In this document: in pieces, positions 7,361 through 17,037 of the stretch | How the letters are laid out: each line of letters begins with the position of its first letter | How positions within the stretch are numbered: position 1 is the stretch's first letter | Notes under the pieces: model-generated | What the model was told of the DNA's origin: nothing | Seen by the model: the letters and a program-made list of their open reading frames with translations, nothing else | Databases searched by the model: none | Translations under genes and position numbers: made by a program | DNA from: SIG454 sp045646365 | GTDB taxonomy: Bacteria; Bacillota; Clostridia; Monoglobales; Monoglobaceae | Length of the DNA: 40,922 bases | Assembly: GCA_045646365.1 (NCBI GenBank) | Contig: JAZRKP010000049.1 | Location: 1 to 40,922 of the forward strand | Direction: 5' to 3'

Positions 7361-7981
7361 TCAACCTTGGAAATCAAGGTTGTTTTCGTCTTTATACCCA
7401 ATTATCCTGGCAGGTACACCGCCCACAATAGCATTTTCAGGAACATCCTTAACAACGACTGCTCCTGCAGCCACTAAACTGTTATTGTGCATTGTTACAT
7501 CGCCAAGAACCTTTGCTCCGCAAGTAACAGAAACATTATCTCCCAAAACAGGAGAAAACTCACCTTTATATCCAATGGTCACTTGTTGATATATTCTGCA
7601 ATTCTCCCCTATCTTTTTTGCACTTATTATTGTTGCAAAACCATGCTGAATATATAGTCCGCCACCAATATCCGTCGTGTATATATACAAGCTTTCCATA
7701 GGCTTCCATAATACACGGGCAATCAAATACTGCAACATAGATGCAGCCGAATAGGACGGGTGCTTAAAACGATGCTGTATAAGATTTCGGAATTCTTTTT
7801 TATATGTCAGATACCAATTAAGCGATTGGAAAAATCCCATTTTCATCCCGTCAATCTTCTTCCATCTATCAACATCCATCTCTATCAAACGCCTTTGAGG
7901 AGAGCATAACACACAAAAATAAACAGGGAGTGTTCTCGGATAGTTTATTATCTCCAACAATTTTTTAGCTAAGTTTGACAT
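7361..7981 (-). CDS. Serine acetyltransferase-like hexapeptide O-acetyltransferase
   Basis: This 206-aa protein has a C-terminal left-handed beta-helix (about residues 95-190) of hexapeptide repeats, including GGGLYIQH with the catalytic-type His and VLGDNVSVTCGAKVLGDV, ending in GGVPARIIG as in CysE relatives. In cysteine synthesis such enzymes acetylate serine. In a polysaccharide operon the more likely job is O- or N-acetylation of a sugar or amino-acid substituent; I favour that reading but the substrate is not shown. It is the last gene of the 21-gene operon and overlaps the preceding acyltransferase by 17 bp. Confidence 0.8.
   Translation of the reverse strand: MSNLAKKLLEIINYPRTLPVYFCVLCSPQRRLIEMDVDRWKKIDGMKMGFFQSLNWYLTYKKEFRNLIQHRFKHPSYSAASMLQYLIARVLWKPMESLYIYTTDIGGGLYIQHGFATIISAKKIGENCRIYQQVTIGYKGEFSPVLGDNVSVTCGAKVLGDVTMHNNSLVAAGAVVVKDVPENAIVGGVPARIIGYKDENNLDFQG
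7362..7386 (+). terminator. Terminator of the Cys-rich ORF, overlapping the polysaccharide operon's last codons
   Basis: CAACCTTG (7362-7369) pairs with CAAGGTTG (7375-7382) and is followed by TTTT. It overlaps the last codons of the convergent acetyltransferase gene. The A/T flanks are weaker on the minus strand. Confidence 0.7.
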
Positions 7982-8981
7982 TTTTATTCTCCCCTTTTAT
8001 CAATGCATATGTTTTGGCAGGGAAAAAGAAGAAATTCAAAAACTTAACCCTTTTCGCAACCTCCGCAGCCAATACTGAAAACACTAATCCGCAAACAGTT
8101 CCCACAACCACATGTATCCACCACTGTCCTATATTCATACGAAGCAGGATTATTCTTATTCCTGCTGTAAATATCGTGTGTAGCAGGTAAATCTGAAAGG
8201 AATATTTATTCACAAAATCAAGAAAACGGGCGATAAGTTTACAGCTCTGGAGTAATGAAATAAACATAATACTTGAATATATTCCAAGCAATATCATCAT
8301 TTCCTTGACAAACGGAGCTTCTATTTTATTCAATAAAATAAACACAACTCCTATTGCTATATGCAGCAACACAACCAACCATTTAGCCCATAATGCAATT
8401 TTCGCAAGGCTTTTGAAATCCACGAAAGTGCCGATACCAAAGGCAAGTGCTGAATAAAACACAACATCAAGTCCTCCAAGCGGGACTCCTAAAAGCGGAG
8501 CTAAATAGCCTATTGAAACGGCAATAAGTGTAATCAGCCAATTTTTTAATATACCCTGAAACATTGCCCACATACAAAACAAAAAGAACAGTGCATATAA
8601 AAACCAATACTGCGCAATAGGTGTTCTCCATATATAGAGTATGTCCGAAACCGCAAAGCCGGTGTTCGCCTCCCCCACAAGGCTGTTTATCAGCACATAA
8701 ACAACTGAAAAAGCTATGTATGGCACTCCGAGATTATAAAGCTTATGCAGAATAAACCGCCATTTGGTTTTCTTACTTTTCCATTCTCCCGTATACTTAT
8801 ACACAACACCGCTCAGAAACAGAAAAAGTGCAACATGAAAAGACCATATAAACTTTTCCATTCCCCAGAAAAACTGCGGAATATTCACGCCGGCAACTCT
8901 TATTCCCATAATAACATGACCAAACAAAACCAAAAAGCAGGCATATCCCTTTAGTCTGTCCACAAGTACATTTCTTTCCAT
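7965..8981 (-). CDS. Acyltransferase family 3 membrane protein (sugar O-acyltransferase)
   Basis: This 338-aa protein has about ten membrane segments and the family-3 signature at the N-terminus: DRLKGYACF with Arg9, and FGH with His22, followed by FHVALFLFLSG. Members move acyl groups, usually acetyl, onto exported glycans. It probably decorates the polymer made by this operon. It is followed by the hexapeptide acetyltransferase with overlapping genes, so the two may modify the same glycan. A gap of about 27 bp with a ribosome binding site separates it from the GtrB-like gene. Confidence 0.9.
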   Translation of the reverse strand: MERNVLVDRLKGYACFLVLFGHVIMGIRVAGVNIPQFFWGMEKFIWSFHVALFLFLSGVVYKYTGEWKSKKTKWRFILHKLYNLGVPYIAFSVVYVLINSLVGEANTGFAVSDILYIWRTPIAQYWFLYALFFLFCMWAMFQGILKNWLITLIAVSIGYLAPLLGVPLGGLDVVFYSALAFGIGTFVDFKSLAKIALWAKWLVVLLHIAIGVVFILLNKIEAPFVKEMMILLGIYSSIMFISLLQSCKLIARFLDFVNKYSFQIYLLHTIFTAGIRIILLRMNIGQWWIHVVVGTVCGLVFSVLAAEVAKRVKFLNFFFFPAKTYALIKGENKNVKLS

Positions 8982-9008
8982 ACTACACCTCCATAAGACC
9001 GTTTTTTA

Positions 9009-9932
9009 TCAATCTTCTTTACTTCTGCAAGATGTCGAAACGATATATTTAGGTCTTCCTTTAATTTCATCATAAATACGGGCAACATAATATCCGATAA
9101 TTCCGAGGCTTATCATCATAATACTTCCTATAAATATCAGGATAATAATTACGGTTGTCATACCTTCGAGCGCCCGTCCGCAAATTTTATCAATAAGCGC
9201 CCAAACGCTGAATATAGCTGTAATAATAAGCATCATAAAGCCAAGCACGGTTACAATCTGCATAGGTGCGGTTGAATAGGCTGAAATATTTGAAATAGCG
9301 TATTTCAAAAGACCTCTCGCCGACCATTTCGATTCGCCCTCAAGTCTTTCCTTAACCTCAAACTCAACTATCGTTTTATTGTATCCAACCCAAAAGGAAA
9401 TGGCTCTGAAAAAGCCTTTTCTTTCAGGAATTCTATTGAGTATATCAACAACTTTACGGTCAAGAAGTTTGAAATCTGAAGCATTTGACATATCAAAGCC
9501 TACTACCGAACTGATAATTGAATAAAACTTTCTCGCGGCAAAGCCATGAATTTTACTTTCCTTACCCCTTGTTGTTTTAATCCCCTCAACAATTTCATAT
9601 CCATCTTGCCACAAATGATACATTTCGACAATTTTTTCAGGCGGATGCTGAAGGTCACAGTCAATAACCACAACGCAGTCACCACCGGCACTTGCAAGGC
9701 CTGCCGAAATTGCCGCCTCTTTGCCGAAGTTTCTTGAAAAATGCAGTCCATAGACACTCTTTTCTTTGTCTGCCAACTGCTTTATTTTTTCATAAGTTGC
9801 ATCCGTTGAACCGTCATCAATAAAAATAATTTCACAATCTATATCAGCTTTTCTCAAAATTTCCCATATGGTATAATAAGCTCTTTCAACAGATAATTCC
9901 TCATTATATGCAGGAATAATAACAGACAGCAT
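9009..9932 (-). CDS. GtrB/DPM1-like polyprenyl-phosphate glycosyltransferase (GT2)
   Basis: This 307-aa protein has an N-terminal GT2 domain (VIIPAYNEE at 4-12, DDGSTD at 39-44, DCDLQ at 91-95) and two C-terminal membrane helices (about 235-255 and 265-290). This is the GtrB build, in which glucose or another hexose is put on undecaprenyl phosphate for later transfer outside the cell. The same operon encodes GtrA (28403-28807) and a GtrII-like transferase (24059-25597), so the three parts of a Gtr side-chain module appear to be present but scattered. The stop codon adjoins the next gene's start with no gap, suggesting coupling. Confidence 0.9.
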   Translation of the reverse strand: MLSVIIPAYNEELSVERAYYTIWEILRKADIDCEIIFIDDGSTDATYEKIKQLADKEKSVYGLHFSRNFGKEAAISAGLASAGGDCVVVIDCDLQHPPEKIVEMYHLWQDGYEIVEGIKTTRGKESKIHGFAARKFYSIISSVVGFDMSNASDFKLLDRKVVDILNRIPERKGFFRAISFWVGYNKTIVEFEVKERLEGESKWSARGLLKYAISNISAYSTAPMQIVTVLGFMMLIITAIFSVWALIDKICGRALEGMTTVIIILIFIGSIMMISLGIIGYYVARIYDEIKGRPKYIVSTSCRSKED

Positions 9933-11312
9933 TTAAACACCCCCCGAATTTTCATCAAACACTTTTTCAAGCATCGCAACAGGCATAGGTTTATAATAAT
10001 AAAAACCTTGAAGCATATCGCAACCTGCTTTAATCGCAGATTCTTCCTGTTCCTTAGTTTCAACCCCTTCGCACAGTGTTTTAAAACCAATATCCTGAGC
10101 CGTGCGAATGATATTCTTTAAGATTATGAACCCTGTTTCCGTAACTGAATTTTGTGTTATAGTTTTATCAATTTTAACAATGGAAATGTCAAGATTTTGC
10201 AAATCACCAAAGGTTGTGTATCCGCTTCCAAAGTCATCCAGCAAAATAGCTATTCCCTTTTCTTTAAGGATTGACAGATTATCCATCATCTGCTTTCTCG
10301 CATCACCGGTTATGTTTTTATCCTCTAATATTTCAACCGCCAAACACGAGAACTTCAAATTATATTTTTCGGCAATACTAATTATCTTTTCAGCAAACTG
10401 CGGTTCACATAAGGTTGTTCTTGAAAAATTGATAGTATACTTATATGATTCTCTTTGCTTTTTGTCATTTGAAATCCATTTACAATTTTTCTCAAAGATA
10501 TAATAATCAAATTTATCATTTATCCCAACTGAGTCCACCGCAGATAAGAAGCTTCCTGGAGTTAAAACTCCGTCGCTCTCCGAGTTGAGCCTTGACAAGA
10601 CCTCTGCCCCGATTATCTTCTTTGTTTTCGCCTCTAATACGGGTTGATATTCAAGGAAGAAACGATTATTATCAATTTCCTTTTCTATGTTATTTTCTAT
10701 TTTAATCTTTTTCTCAAGAGCTTTACCGCTGCTGACATCCCATTCAGCGTACGGGATTTTTTCATTTTTTGCAAGCATACACGCCTGTTTTGCACGGCTT
10801 ATTGCATCATCAAATGAAACCTGTGTTCCAAATGCAAAATACGAACCAAATCTTATATCAATAATATTTAAAGCACTATACTTTAAAAGACATTTATTAA
10901 GACTTTCAAGGCATTTCCCTATCTCCGTCCGTGCCGTTTCCATATCACATTTCAAAAATGCAACAAAGTTTTCTTCTCCGTATGTAGAAACAGCTCCATT
11001 TTCACCATCCGAAAACACATCAATCAAAACGCGCTTTAATTCAGAGAAAACATTTGAAGTTTGTCCGTTTGAATAAAGACTGCGAAAGTTTTCTAAGGAA
11101 GTGCTTATATATACAACGCATCTGTCCTCACGAAGTTTCCCTGCTTTTTCAAAGCAACTCTCTATCTTACTGATATTTATGAAATCGTTTTCATCTTTTC
11201 CATTTGCGGTTTTAACGCCTCTTACTGCAAAATATATACCAATCGCCGTAAGAACAATAAAGCAGAAAACCAAAATGGTTATAATTATGTATGGGTATTC
11301 AAATATTTGCAT
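9933..11312 (-). CDS. Membrane-anchored c-di-GMP phosphodiesterase (EAL) with degenerate GGDEF-like domain
   Basis: This 459-aa protein has one N-terminal membrane helix (about 8-31), then a GGDEF-like fold (about 60-195) with STYGEENF where the active-site loop would be, so it is probably not a cyclase. The EAL domain (about 205-450) reads EVL at 237-239 but keeps the residues needed for hydrolysis: Glu237, Asn295, Glu327, Asp359-Asp360, Lys380, Glu415 and Gln422. It should therefore degrade c-di-GMP to pGpG at the membrane. It lies between glycosyltransferase genes within the operon, so it probably adjusts c-di-GMP near the polysaccharide machinery. The degenerate GGDEF may sense GTP or act as a scaffold. 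Confidence 0.88.
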   Translation of the reverse strand: MQIFEYPYIIITILVFCFIVLTAIGIYFAVRGVKTANGKDENDFINISKIESCFEKAGKLREDRCVVYISTSLENFRSLYSNGQTSNVFSELKRVLIDVFSDGENGAVSTYGEENFVAFLKCDMETARTEIGKCLESLNKCLLKYSALNIIDIRFGSYFAFGTQVSFDDAISRAKQACMLAKNEKIPYAEWDVSSGKALEKKIKIENNIEKEIDNNRFFLEYQPVLEAKTKKIIGAEVLSRLNSESDGVLTPGSFLSAVDSVGINDKFDYYIFEKNCKWISNDKKQRESYKYTINFSRTTLCEPQFAEKIISIAEKYNLKFSCLAVEILEDKNITGDARKQMMDNLSILKEKGIAILLDDFGSGYTTFGDLQNLDISIVKIDKTITQNSVTETGFIILKNIIRTAQDIGFKTLCEGVETKEQEESAIKAGCDMLQGFYYYKPMPVAMLEKVFDENSGGV

Positions 11313-11329
11313 ATTTCAAGCTCCTGTTT

Positions 11330-12406
11330 TTATTTTGAAAAAGTCGGAAATTCCAATGTTCCGCCTGAATACTTAAGTCCAATTTTCTTCGCACTTTCAA
11401 TACACCTAAGTCCGTCTTTGCGTGCTCTTTTCTTTCGTCCCGGAATTTCCTTTATAAGAAACGGTATCCCAAAGGCGAGCATTCCCTTAATAAGTTCAAT
11501 TTTTGAAATCCCTTTTCTTTTATATTCTGCCAGAATTTCAAACATTGCATAGCTTAAAGCTTCCTTATCAATCTTCCCTGTTTTGCGGTTAACAATCTTT
11601 ATCCATTTATAAAACTCGCAGAATTTATTGATATTTTTATTGTCCATAAAATAAACTCCGCTTATATAAAACTCTTCCTGCTTGCTATTCATAACCGAAA
11701 GAAGTTCTGCATAGTATCTCTTTTGAATCTCGGCAACTTCTTTATGCTGTTTTTCCAATGTTGTTTCCGTTATTTGTTTGTCGTGAAGTCTGTATATCAT
11801 AAGATATTCAGGCATAATCCGAACTTCATAGCCCGCCATTATGAACCGTGTCCAGAGTTCCATATCTTCTGTGCAGGTAAAGTTTTTGTCATAGCCAAGA
11901 CTTTTTATTACATCAGCTTTTGCAATAATTCCAGGATGCAAAATCGGATTTGTTACCAAAAGCAACGCCTTGACAGACTCTGAATCGGTTTTTCCTCCGC
12001 ATCCGCCTGAGGAAATCACTCCTTTTTTGAGGGTCATAAATCTGCAAGAGGACAACGCTATATTCGGATTTTTCTCCATAAAGTCATACTGTTTTTCCAG
12101 CCTTTCAGGGAGGCAGATATCGTCCGCGTCCATTCTGGCAATATATTTACCACTCGCGTATTCCATCCCTTTATTCAAAGATGACGGAAGTCTTAAATTT
12201 TCTTCGTTTGTATAAACTTTTACACGATTGTCCAATTTTGCATATCTGTCTAAGATTTCTCCTGTCTTATCAGTAGAGCAATCGTTTATCACAATAAGTT
12301 CAAACCTTTTAAAAGTTTGATTCAACACGCTCTCAACAGCTTCCGACAAATACTCTTCACCGTTATACACGCTCATTATCAAAGATATTTCAGGTGTTTC
12401 GTTCAT
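11330..12406 (-). CDS. Glycosyltransferase family 2
   Basis: This 358-aa protein has the GT-A fold start EISLIMSVYNGEEYL and the metal/nucleotide-sugar motif DADD at 93-96. It adds a sugar from an NDP donor to the lipid-linked repeat unit in the cytoplasm; donor and acceptor cannot be read from sequence. It overlaps the next gene by 4 bp (ATGA), showing translational coupling with the second GT2. A Lys/Arg-rich C-terminal stretch could attach it to the membrane surface. Confidence 0.92.
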   Translation of the reverse strand: MNETPEISLIMSVYNGEEYLSEAVESVLNQTFKRFELIVINDCSTDKTGEILDRYAKLDNRVKVYTNEENLRLPSSLNKGMEYASGKYIARMDADDICLPERLEKQYDFMEKNPNIALSSCRFMTLKKGVISSGGCGGKTDSESVKALLLVTNPILHPGIIAKADVIKSLGYDKNFTCTEDMELWTRFIMAGYEVRIMPEYLMIYRLHDKQITETTLEKQHKEVAEIQKRYYAELLSVMNSKQEEFYISGVYFMDNKNINKFCEFYKWIKIVNRKTGKIDKEALSYAMFEILAEYKRKGISKIELIKGMLAFGIPFLIKEIPGRKKRARKDGLRCIESAKKIGLKYSGGTLEFPTFSK

Positions 12407-13428
12407 TTTTTACCACCCTTTCTTAACCGTTTTATCTCTTTACAGATATATAAAAAGTAAAACGCCAGTCTGATTTTTTGTTTTTTTATCAAAAATATAG
12501 CTATACGGCTTTTTAAAGTAACATTTTCAAAATGTGCTTTTTGAATTTCTTCATTATGCAGAGAGCCTGATATAAGACTCTTTATTTCCCTGACCGAACT
12601 AAAATGATTCCCCTCTGCCGCCGCCGCAAGAATCGCAAAACACATAAAGCACGAATAACGGGAAATTTGTTCTTCAAAGTCACTTGGCTTTTTTATATTT
12701 AGATTCCGAAGACCAACAATAACATCGGCAATCTGGGTAATCTGGCTTGTCTTGAAATTTGTTGTGAGCGAATCGCCTCGTATGGTATAAAGATATATGG
12801 CTTTTTTGCTCATATAGACCGTATTAGCGTCAAGATAACAAGGAACAGCACAGCTTAAATCTTCCCCTAAAGAAATTGCAGGGTTCACATTAAGCTGATG
12901 CTTCGTGGCAAGCTCTCTCTTTATAGCTTTCCCCCACAGGAAATAGAAAAGATTTTTCATATTTTTATCCGACAGAAGCTTTGGGTAAATCCTCTCTTCC
13001 ATATCGGCTTTATTATATAATCCTTCCTCCACGAGGTCATCAACAATCTCGCCCACCACGCCATCAACACAGCGTTTATACGAAAATGAAACCATATCCG
13101 CATCAGTTTCGCTAATAATTTTATATGCACTCTCCAGCGCATCAGGGCAGATAGCATCATCACCGTCAACGGGGAACACATAATCGCCCACAGCCACTTT
13201 GATTCCTGCCTGTCTCGCGCTTACCAGTCCGCCGTTTTCCTTATGAATAACTTTAACCCTTGCGTCCTTTCGGGCATACTCGTCGCAGATTGCAGGGCAG
13301 TTATCAGGGGACCCGTCATCAACCAATATAAGCTCAAAATCAGTAAAAGTCTGCATAAGCACACTTTCTATACATCTTGAAAGGTATTTTTCAACATTGT
13401 ATATCGGAACGATTACAGAAAAAAGCAT
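12403..13428 (-). CDS. Glycosyltransferase family 2
   Basis: This 341-aa protein opens with FSVIVPIYNVEKYL, has DDGS at 37-40 and the DXD-type motif DGDD at 88-91. It is one of three adjacent GT2 enzymes that probably each add one residue of the repeat unit. It starts 10 bp after the preceding GT2 gene and overlaps the following one by 4 bp. The C-terminus is basic, as is common for peripheral membrane glycosyltransferases. Sugar specificity is unknown. Confidence 0.92.
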   Translation of the reverse strand: MLFSVIVPIYNVEKYLSRCIESVLMQTFTDFELILVDDGSPDNCPAICDEYARKDARVKVIHKENGGLVSARQAGIKVAVGDYVFPVDGDDAICPDALESAYKIISETDADMVSFSYKRCVDGVVGEIVDDLVEEGLYNKADMEERIYPKLLSDKNMKNLFYFLWGKAIKRELATKHQLNVNPAISLGEDLSCAVPCYLDANTVYMSKKAIYLYTIRGDSLTTNFKTSQITQIADVIVGLRNLNIKKPSDFEEQISRYSCFMCFAILAAAAEGNHFSSVREIKSLISGSLHNEEIQKAHFENVTLKSRIAIFLIKKQKIRLAFYFLYICKEIKRLRKGGKK

Positions 13429-13438
13429 ATTATTACTC

Positions 13439-14503
13439 CTATCTTGCTCTAAGTGTTACCATAAGTTTCTGCATAAAATAAAGTCTATACTTCATTGCAA
13501 ACGCAAACGCTGCCTGTTTTTTCGGAAGCTTATGCCACGGATAAGATTTTAATGCGTCCACAATTTTCTCATCATTGCAAATTTTCCCCAGACGCTCCCG
13601 AAGAGCTTTATATTTTATCTTTTTATCCCGTGCGTACATAATTTCCTGTGAACATAAAATCCTGCCGTATCCCTGAACGAGTCTATCAAGATACAGTTTA
13701 TATTCCTCTGTTTTCAACACATCTTCCATATGTTTTTCAAGCTCGGTTAAAAAAATCATTGTCTTTTCAAAGCGATCAATCTTATAAGATTTAGAAAGGG
13801 ATTCATCGTTTCTGCGGTAACGGTAAAACGCACCGGGAATCCCCACCGCCTTTTCCGCACATTTAATATAATCCACCATAAACAGTGTATCCTCGCTGAT
13901 GATTTCCCGTTCGGAAAAAAATTCAACTTTTCTATCAGTCAGCACAGAGCGTTTAAAAATATTTTTACACACACTGACTCCATAACGGCTATCATCAGGC
14001 TCTTCCGGCAGAGCACCAACCACTCCGAGAAGAAGGGTTTTCATATCGCCCTTTTCAAAAACGGTTTCCTTATGGAAATAATTTTTCTCCACATAATCTC
14101 CGGATTTACTGAAGGTATTTCCGCCTACAAAGCTGACTCCCGAAAGGACAAGGTCAGCATCATTTCTGACTGCCGCCTTATAAAGCGATTCAAACATAGC
14201 CGAATCAACATAATCATCCGAATCAACAAAACCTATATATTCACCACTTGATGCTTCAATCCCTGAATTTCTCGCATAGCCCAAGCCTGCATTCATCTTA
14301 TGGACAACCTTAATCCGGGCATCGGTTTTCGCCAGTTGGTCGCAGAGAACAGCACATTCTTCTTTCGACCCATCATCAACTATAATAATTTCTATTTTTT
14401 CAAGTGTCTGTGATGTTAAGGAATCTATGCATTGTCTGAGATATTTTTCTGTATTATACACAGGCACGACAATGCTAACTTCAGGCGTTATCATTCTTTT
14501 CAC
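13439..14503 (-). CDS. Glycosyltransferase family 2
   Basis: This 354-aa protein has the GT2 start VSIVVPVYNTEKYL, DDGS at 43-46 and DSDD at 94-97. It closely resembles the neighbouring GT2 at 12403-13428 in its N-terminal domain, so the pair may come from an old duplication with diverged C-terminal acceptor regions. It overlaps the upstream GT4 gene by 4 bp. Donor and linkage are not predictable from the sequence. Confidence 0.92.
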   Translation of the reverse strand: MKRMITPEVSIVVPVYNTEKYLRQCIDSLTSQTLEKIEIIIVDDGSKEECAVLCDQLAKTDARIKVVHKMNAGLGYARNSGIEASSGEYIGFVDSDDYVDSAMFESLYKAAVRNDADLVLSGVSFVGGNTFSKSGDYVEKNYFHKETVFEKGDMKTLLLGVVGALPEEPDDSRYGVSVCKNIFKRSVLTDRKVEFFSEREIISEDTLFMVDYIKCAEKAVGIPGAFYRYRRNDESLSKSYKIDRFEKTMIFLTELEKHMEDVLKTEEYKLYLDRLVQGYGRILCSQEIMYARDKKIKYKALRERLGKICNDEKIVDALKSYPWHKLPKKQAAFAFAMKYRLYFMQKLMVTLRAR

Positions 14504-15711
14504 CTCTTGCTTAAAATCTCTTGATATTTCTCTGTCAGAATATCGCAGTATTCACCGACCTCAAGAATCCTTTCCCGCATATTTTCGCAGTTTTGTTTTA
14601 GAGAATTATAGTATTCCTCATCTTCAAAACATTTTCTGATTGCTTTAGAAATTGCCTCAGCAGTCGGCTCGTTAATGAGCATTCCCGTTTTTCCGTCTTC
14701 CACCAGTTCTGCCATACCGCCACTGTTCATAGTTATAACAGGAACACCAAAGGAATGGGTTTCAAGGATATTTAAAGGGCAATTTTCATACCAGACAGAC
14801 GGTAAAAGCATAAGTTTTGCATTTGCAATCATCAAAATCAGTTCATCCCCTGTCAGAAAACCTTTCATTGTTATATTCGGGATATTTTTAAGACATTCAT
14901 CGTCAGGTCCGTTTCCCGCAACAACAAAAGAATATTCAGGAAGAAGTTTTGCGGTTTCAGCCAGGAGGTTAACCCCTTTTTCCTTTGAAAGTCTGCTTGC
15001 AAAAGCGACATAGGGTTTTTCCTGAGTTTGCTTTTCGGGTATTGGTTTCTTTTCAATAAAATTATGTATTGTAAAGGTTTTCCCGGAAAAGATATTACCC
15101 ACGCTTAAAAGCTTATTTTCCAAAAATCTGCTTGGACATACATACAAATCAACTTTCTTATATGTTTTAAGAATTGCATACAGTTTCGCCTCTACTGCAC
15201 CTATAAGACTTTTTATTTTTGAACCGTGGATACAGCTATGTTTGAAACAATTAAGCTTCGAACCGTTCACACATCGTTCGCATGGTTTTGTTTCATTAAA
15301 GCTATATAAAAGATGATTAGGACAAATCATCTGATAGTCGTGGACCGTTTGAATGAGGGGAATATTCCGCTTTTTCACGGCGTAAATAATTGACGGGGTA
15401 AGCTGAAAATTGATGTTATTCATATGAACAATATCAGGCTTGAATTCGTCTAAAACTTTACCGATTTTCTTATAAGCTTCTCTTGAATATATTATTTTGA
15501 ACGGATAGAGAAATCTTTTAGCACCTGTTGAATGAAAATCCATATTAGTTGTATAAAGTCCAAGAGAATTCCCCACAGTATTCTTTTCGTCATACATACC
15601 GAAATATTCAATTTCGTGGCCTTTCGCTTTCAGTTCCTCCGCCAGATTCAACATATAGGTTTCGCAACCGCCTCTTGGATAAAGAAACTTATTCACAAAT
15701 AATATTTTCAT
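14500..15711 (-). CDS. Glycosyltransferase family 4
   Basis: This 403-aa GT-B enzyme starts MKILFVNKFLYPRGGCETYM, with the glycine-rich acceptor loop typical of GT4, and has the C-terminal donor-binding motif with two glutamates (ENCPLNILE) and SGGMAELV. A Cys-rich segment near residues 130-160 (CPN, CERC, CFKHSC) recalls GT4 proteins that carry a small metal-binding or disulfide patch. It probably adds a hexose to the growing unit. It overlaps both neighbours by 4 bp, in line with one tightly coupled block. Confidence 0.92.
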   Translation of the reverse strand: MKILFVNKFLYPRGGCETYMLNLAEELKAKGHEIEYFGMYDEKNTVGNSLGLYTTNMDFHSTGAKRFLYPFKIIYSREAYKKIGKVLDEFKPDIVHMNNINFQLTPSIIYAVKKRNIPLIQTVHDYQMICPNHLLYSFNETKPCERCVNGSKLNCFKHSCIHGSKIKSLIGAVEAKLYAILKTYKKVDLYVCPSRFLENKLLSVGNIFSGKTFTIHNFIEKKPIPEKQTQEKPYVAFASRLSKEKGVNLLAETAKLLPEYSFVVAGNGPDDECLKNIPNITMKGFLTGDELILMIANAKLMLLPSVWYENCPLNILETHSFGVPVITMNSGGMAELVEDGKTGMLINEPTAEAISKAIRKCFEDEEYYNSLKQNCENMRERILEVGEYCDILTEKYQEILSKR

Positions 15712-17012
15712 AGTATTGCTCCCTCTTCTGTTTCTCTGTTGGCATCCGAAATATAGCCAAACATTTTCTCTTCAGTATTCCGCACCTTATCATCAAATCC
15801 ATTCCCAATCATTATGATAGCAAGAACTGTTGTTAAAAGCGGATAGTTTATCGTGTTATCCGTTGACGAAACTATGACCAGATATACAGTGAGCGCAAAG
15901 GTTATGATTGCATTATCAATTTTCCCTTTCGCCCCAAAATAGCACACTCTCACCAATGTCATAGAAATAAGCCACAAAATATATCCCCAGAATCCCAGGT
16001 CTATAAAATACTGCAAGAAATCATTGTGTACTGACGAAACACCGACATTCATATTAGTGCTTAACTGATATGTCAGAAATCCGATTCCGCTACCCAAAAA
16101 TTCGGGAGAAAATTCGTAAAATTTATCAACTGAATTGTAAACAATAACACGACCGCTTGTATCAATTCCTGCCTTTTCAAGCAGTGAGAATACATCAAGC
16201 TTTATAATCCAGATATATCCTATAAGCAGAAGAACTAATACCACGGAAAGAAATACAACAACTCGCATTGCTGTGTCTTTTTTAAACCTTGCCCCAAGTT
16301 TTAAGATAAAGCCAAACATCAATGAAACTGCGATGGCAATAATACCTATTCGCTTAAACGCCGTAAGAAAACAAAATAAGGTCAGGGCAAGTAATATGAA
16401 AAACACAATACTCTTCTTAGGTTTCAAAAGCATATATATAAAATATGCTCCGAGGCAGAATGCAAGCTCGTGGATTTCCGCCTGAACGATTATATCGCCC
16501 GTTTCTCCTGCAAAGGTTAAAATCAATGTTATAAATTCTGAGAAGAAATTCCCGATTCCGTTCTGAATCATAATAGTTGCAATCATCAAAATATTTGAAA
16601 TCAGGATTGCAATAAGGTTATACCATATTCCTTTTTCACCGAAAACATACAAAAACGCCACCGCCGCAAGAGTGAATGACAACATATTATTATACACAAA
16701 CAAGCCTGACAAACCTCTTGAGATAACCTGTGTATCCACCTGTCCTACAAACCATATAAAAAGAGAAACCATAACGGTTACAATAAGCGGTATGCAGTAC
16801 ACAAGTGTCGCTTTAACAGAAGCTACTCCTCTTGCAATATTCGGCTTATACAAAAATGCGAAAAATGCTGAGACAAATAAAACGAGGGCAAACGCATGGC
16901 GATATGTAACAAACAAGCCGAGGTTAATTATCTCTGTCAGAAAATAGTACATAAGAACTGCAACAGCCATAAAATAAACCTTGCCAATGGTTTGAACATA
17001 TTTATTTTCCAT
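15708..17012 (-). CDS. wzy: O-antigen ligase/polymerase-like membrane protein (Wzy)
   Basis: This 434-aa protein has about 11-12 hydrophobic segments and a long outer loop containing GSGIGFLTYQL and SVHNDFLQYFIDLG; the HN followed by a helix is typical of the Wzy/WaaL family. It should polymerize lipid-linked repeat units on the outer membrane face after flipping by the Wzx protein at 26330. The acidic C-terminal tail (EEGAIL) overlaps the next gene by 4 bp. It sits directly after the two Wzz-like genes, which would control its product length. Confidence 0.88.
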   Translation of the reverse strand: MENKYVQTIGKVYFMAVAVLMYYFLTEIINLGLFVTYRHAFALVLFVSAFFAFLYKPNIARGVASVKATLVYCIPLIVTVMVSLFIWFVGQVDTQVISRGLSGLFVYNNMLSFTLAAVAFLYVFGEKGIWYNLIAILISNILMIATIMIQNGIGNFFSEFITLILTFAGETGDIIVQAEIHELAFCLGAYFIYMLLKPKKSIVFFILLALTLFCFLTAFKRIGIIAIAVSLMFGFILKLGARFKKDTAMRVVVFLSVVLVLLLIGYIWIIKLDVFSLLEKAGIDTSGRVIVYNSVDKFYEFSPEFLGSGIGFLTYQLSTNMNVGVSSVHNDFLQYFIDLGFWGYILWLISMTLVRVCYFGAKGKIDNAIITFALTVYLVIVSSTDNTINYPLLTTVLAIIMIGNGFDDKVRNTEEKMFGYISDANRETEEGAIL

Positions 17013-17037
17013 ACTTTATTTGCCCCCTTTCTTTTTT

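Noticed and set aside
10102..10503. Plus-strand frame of 133 codons opposite the EAL protein
   Set aside because: It is antisense to the conserved EAL motifs and has no ribosome binding site or family resemblance.
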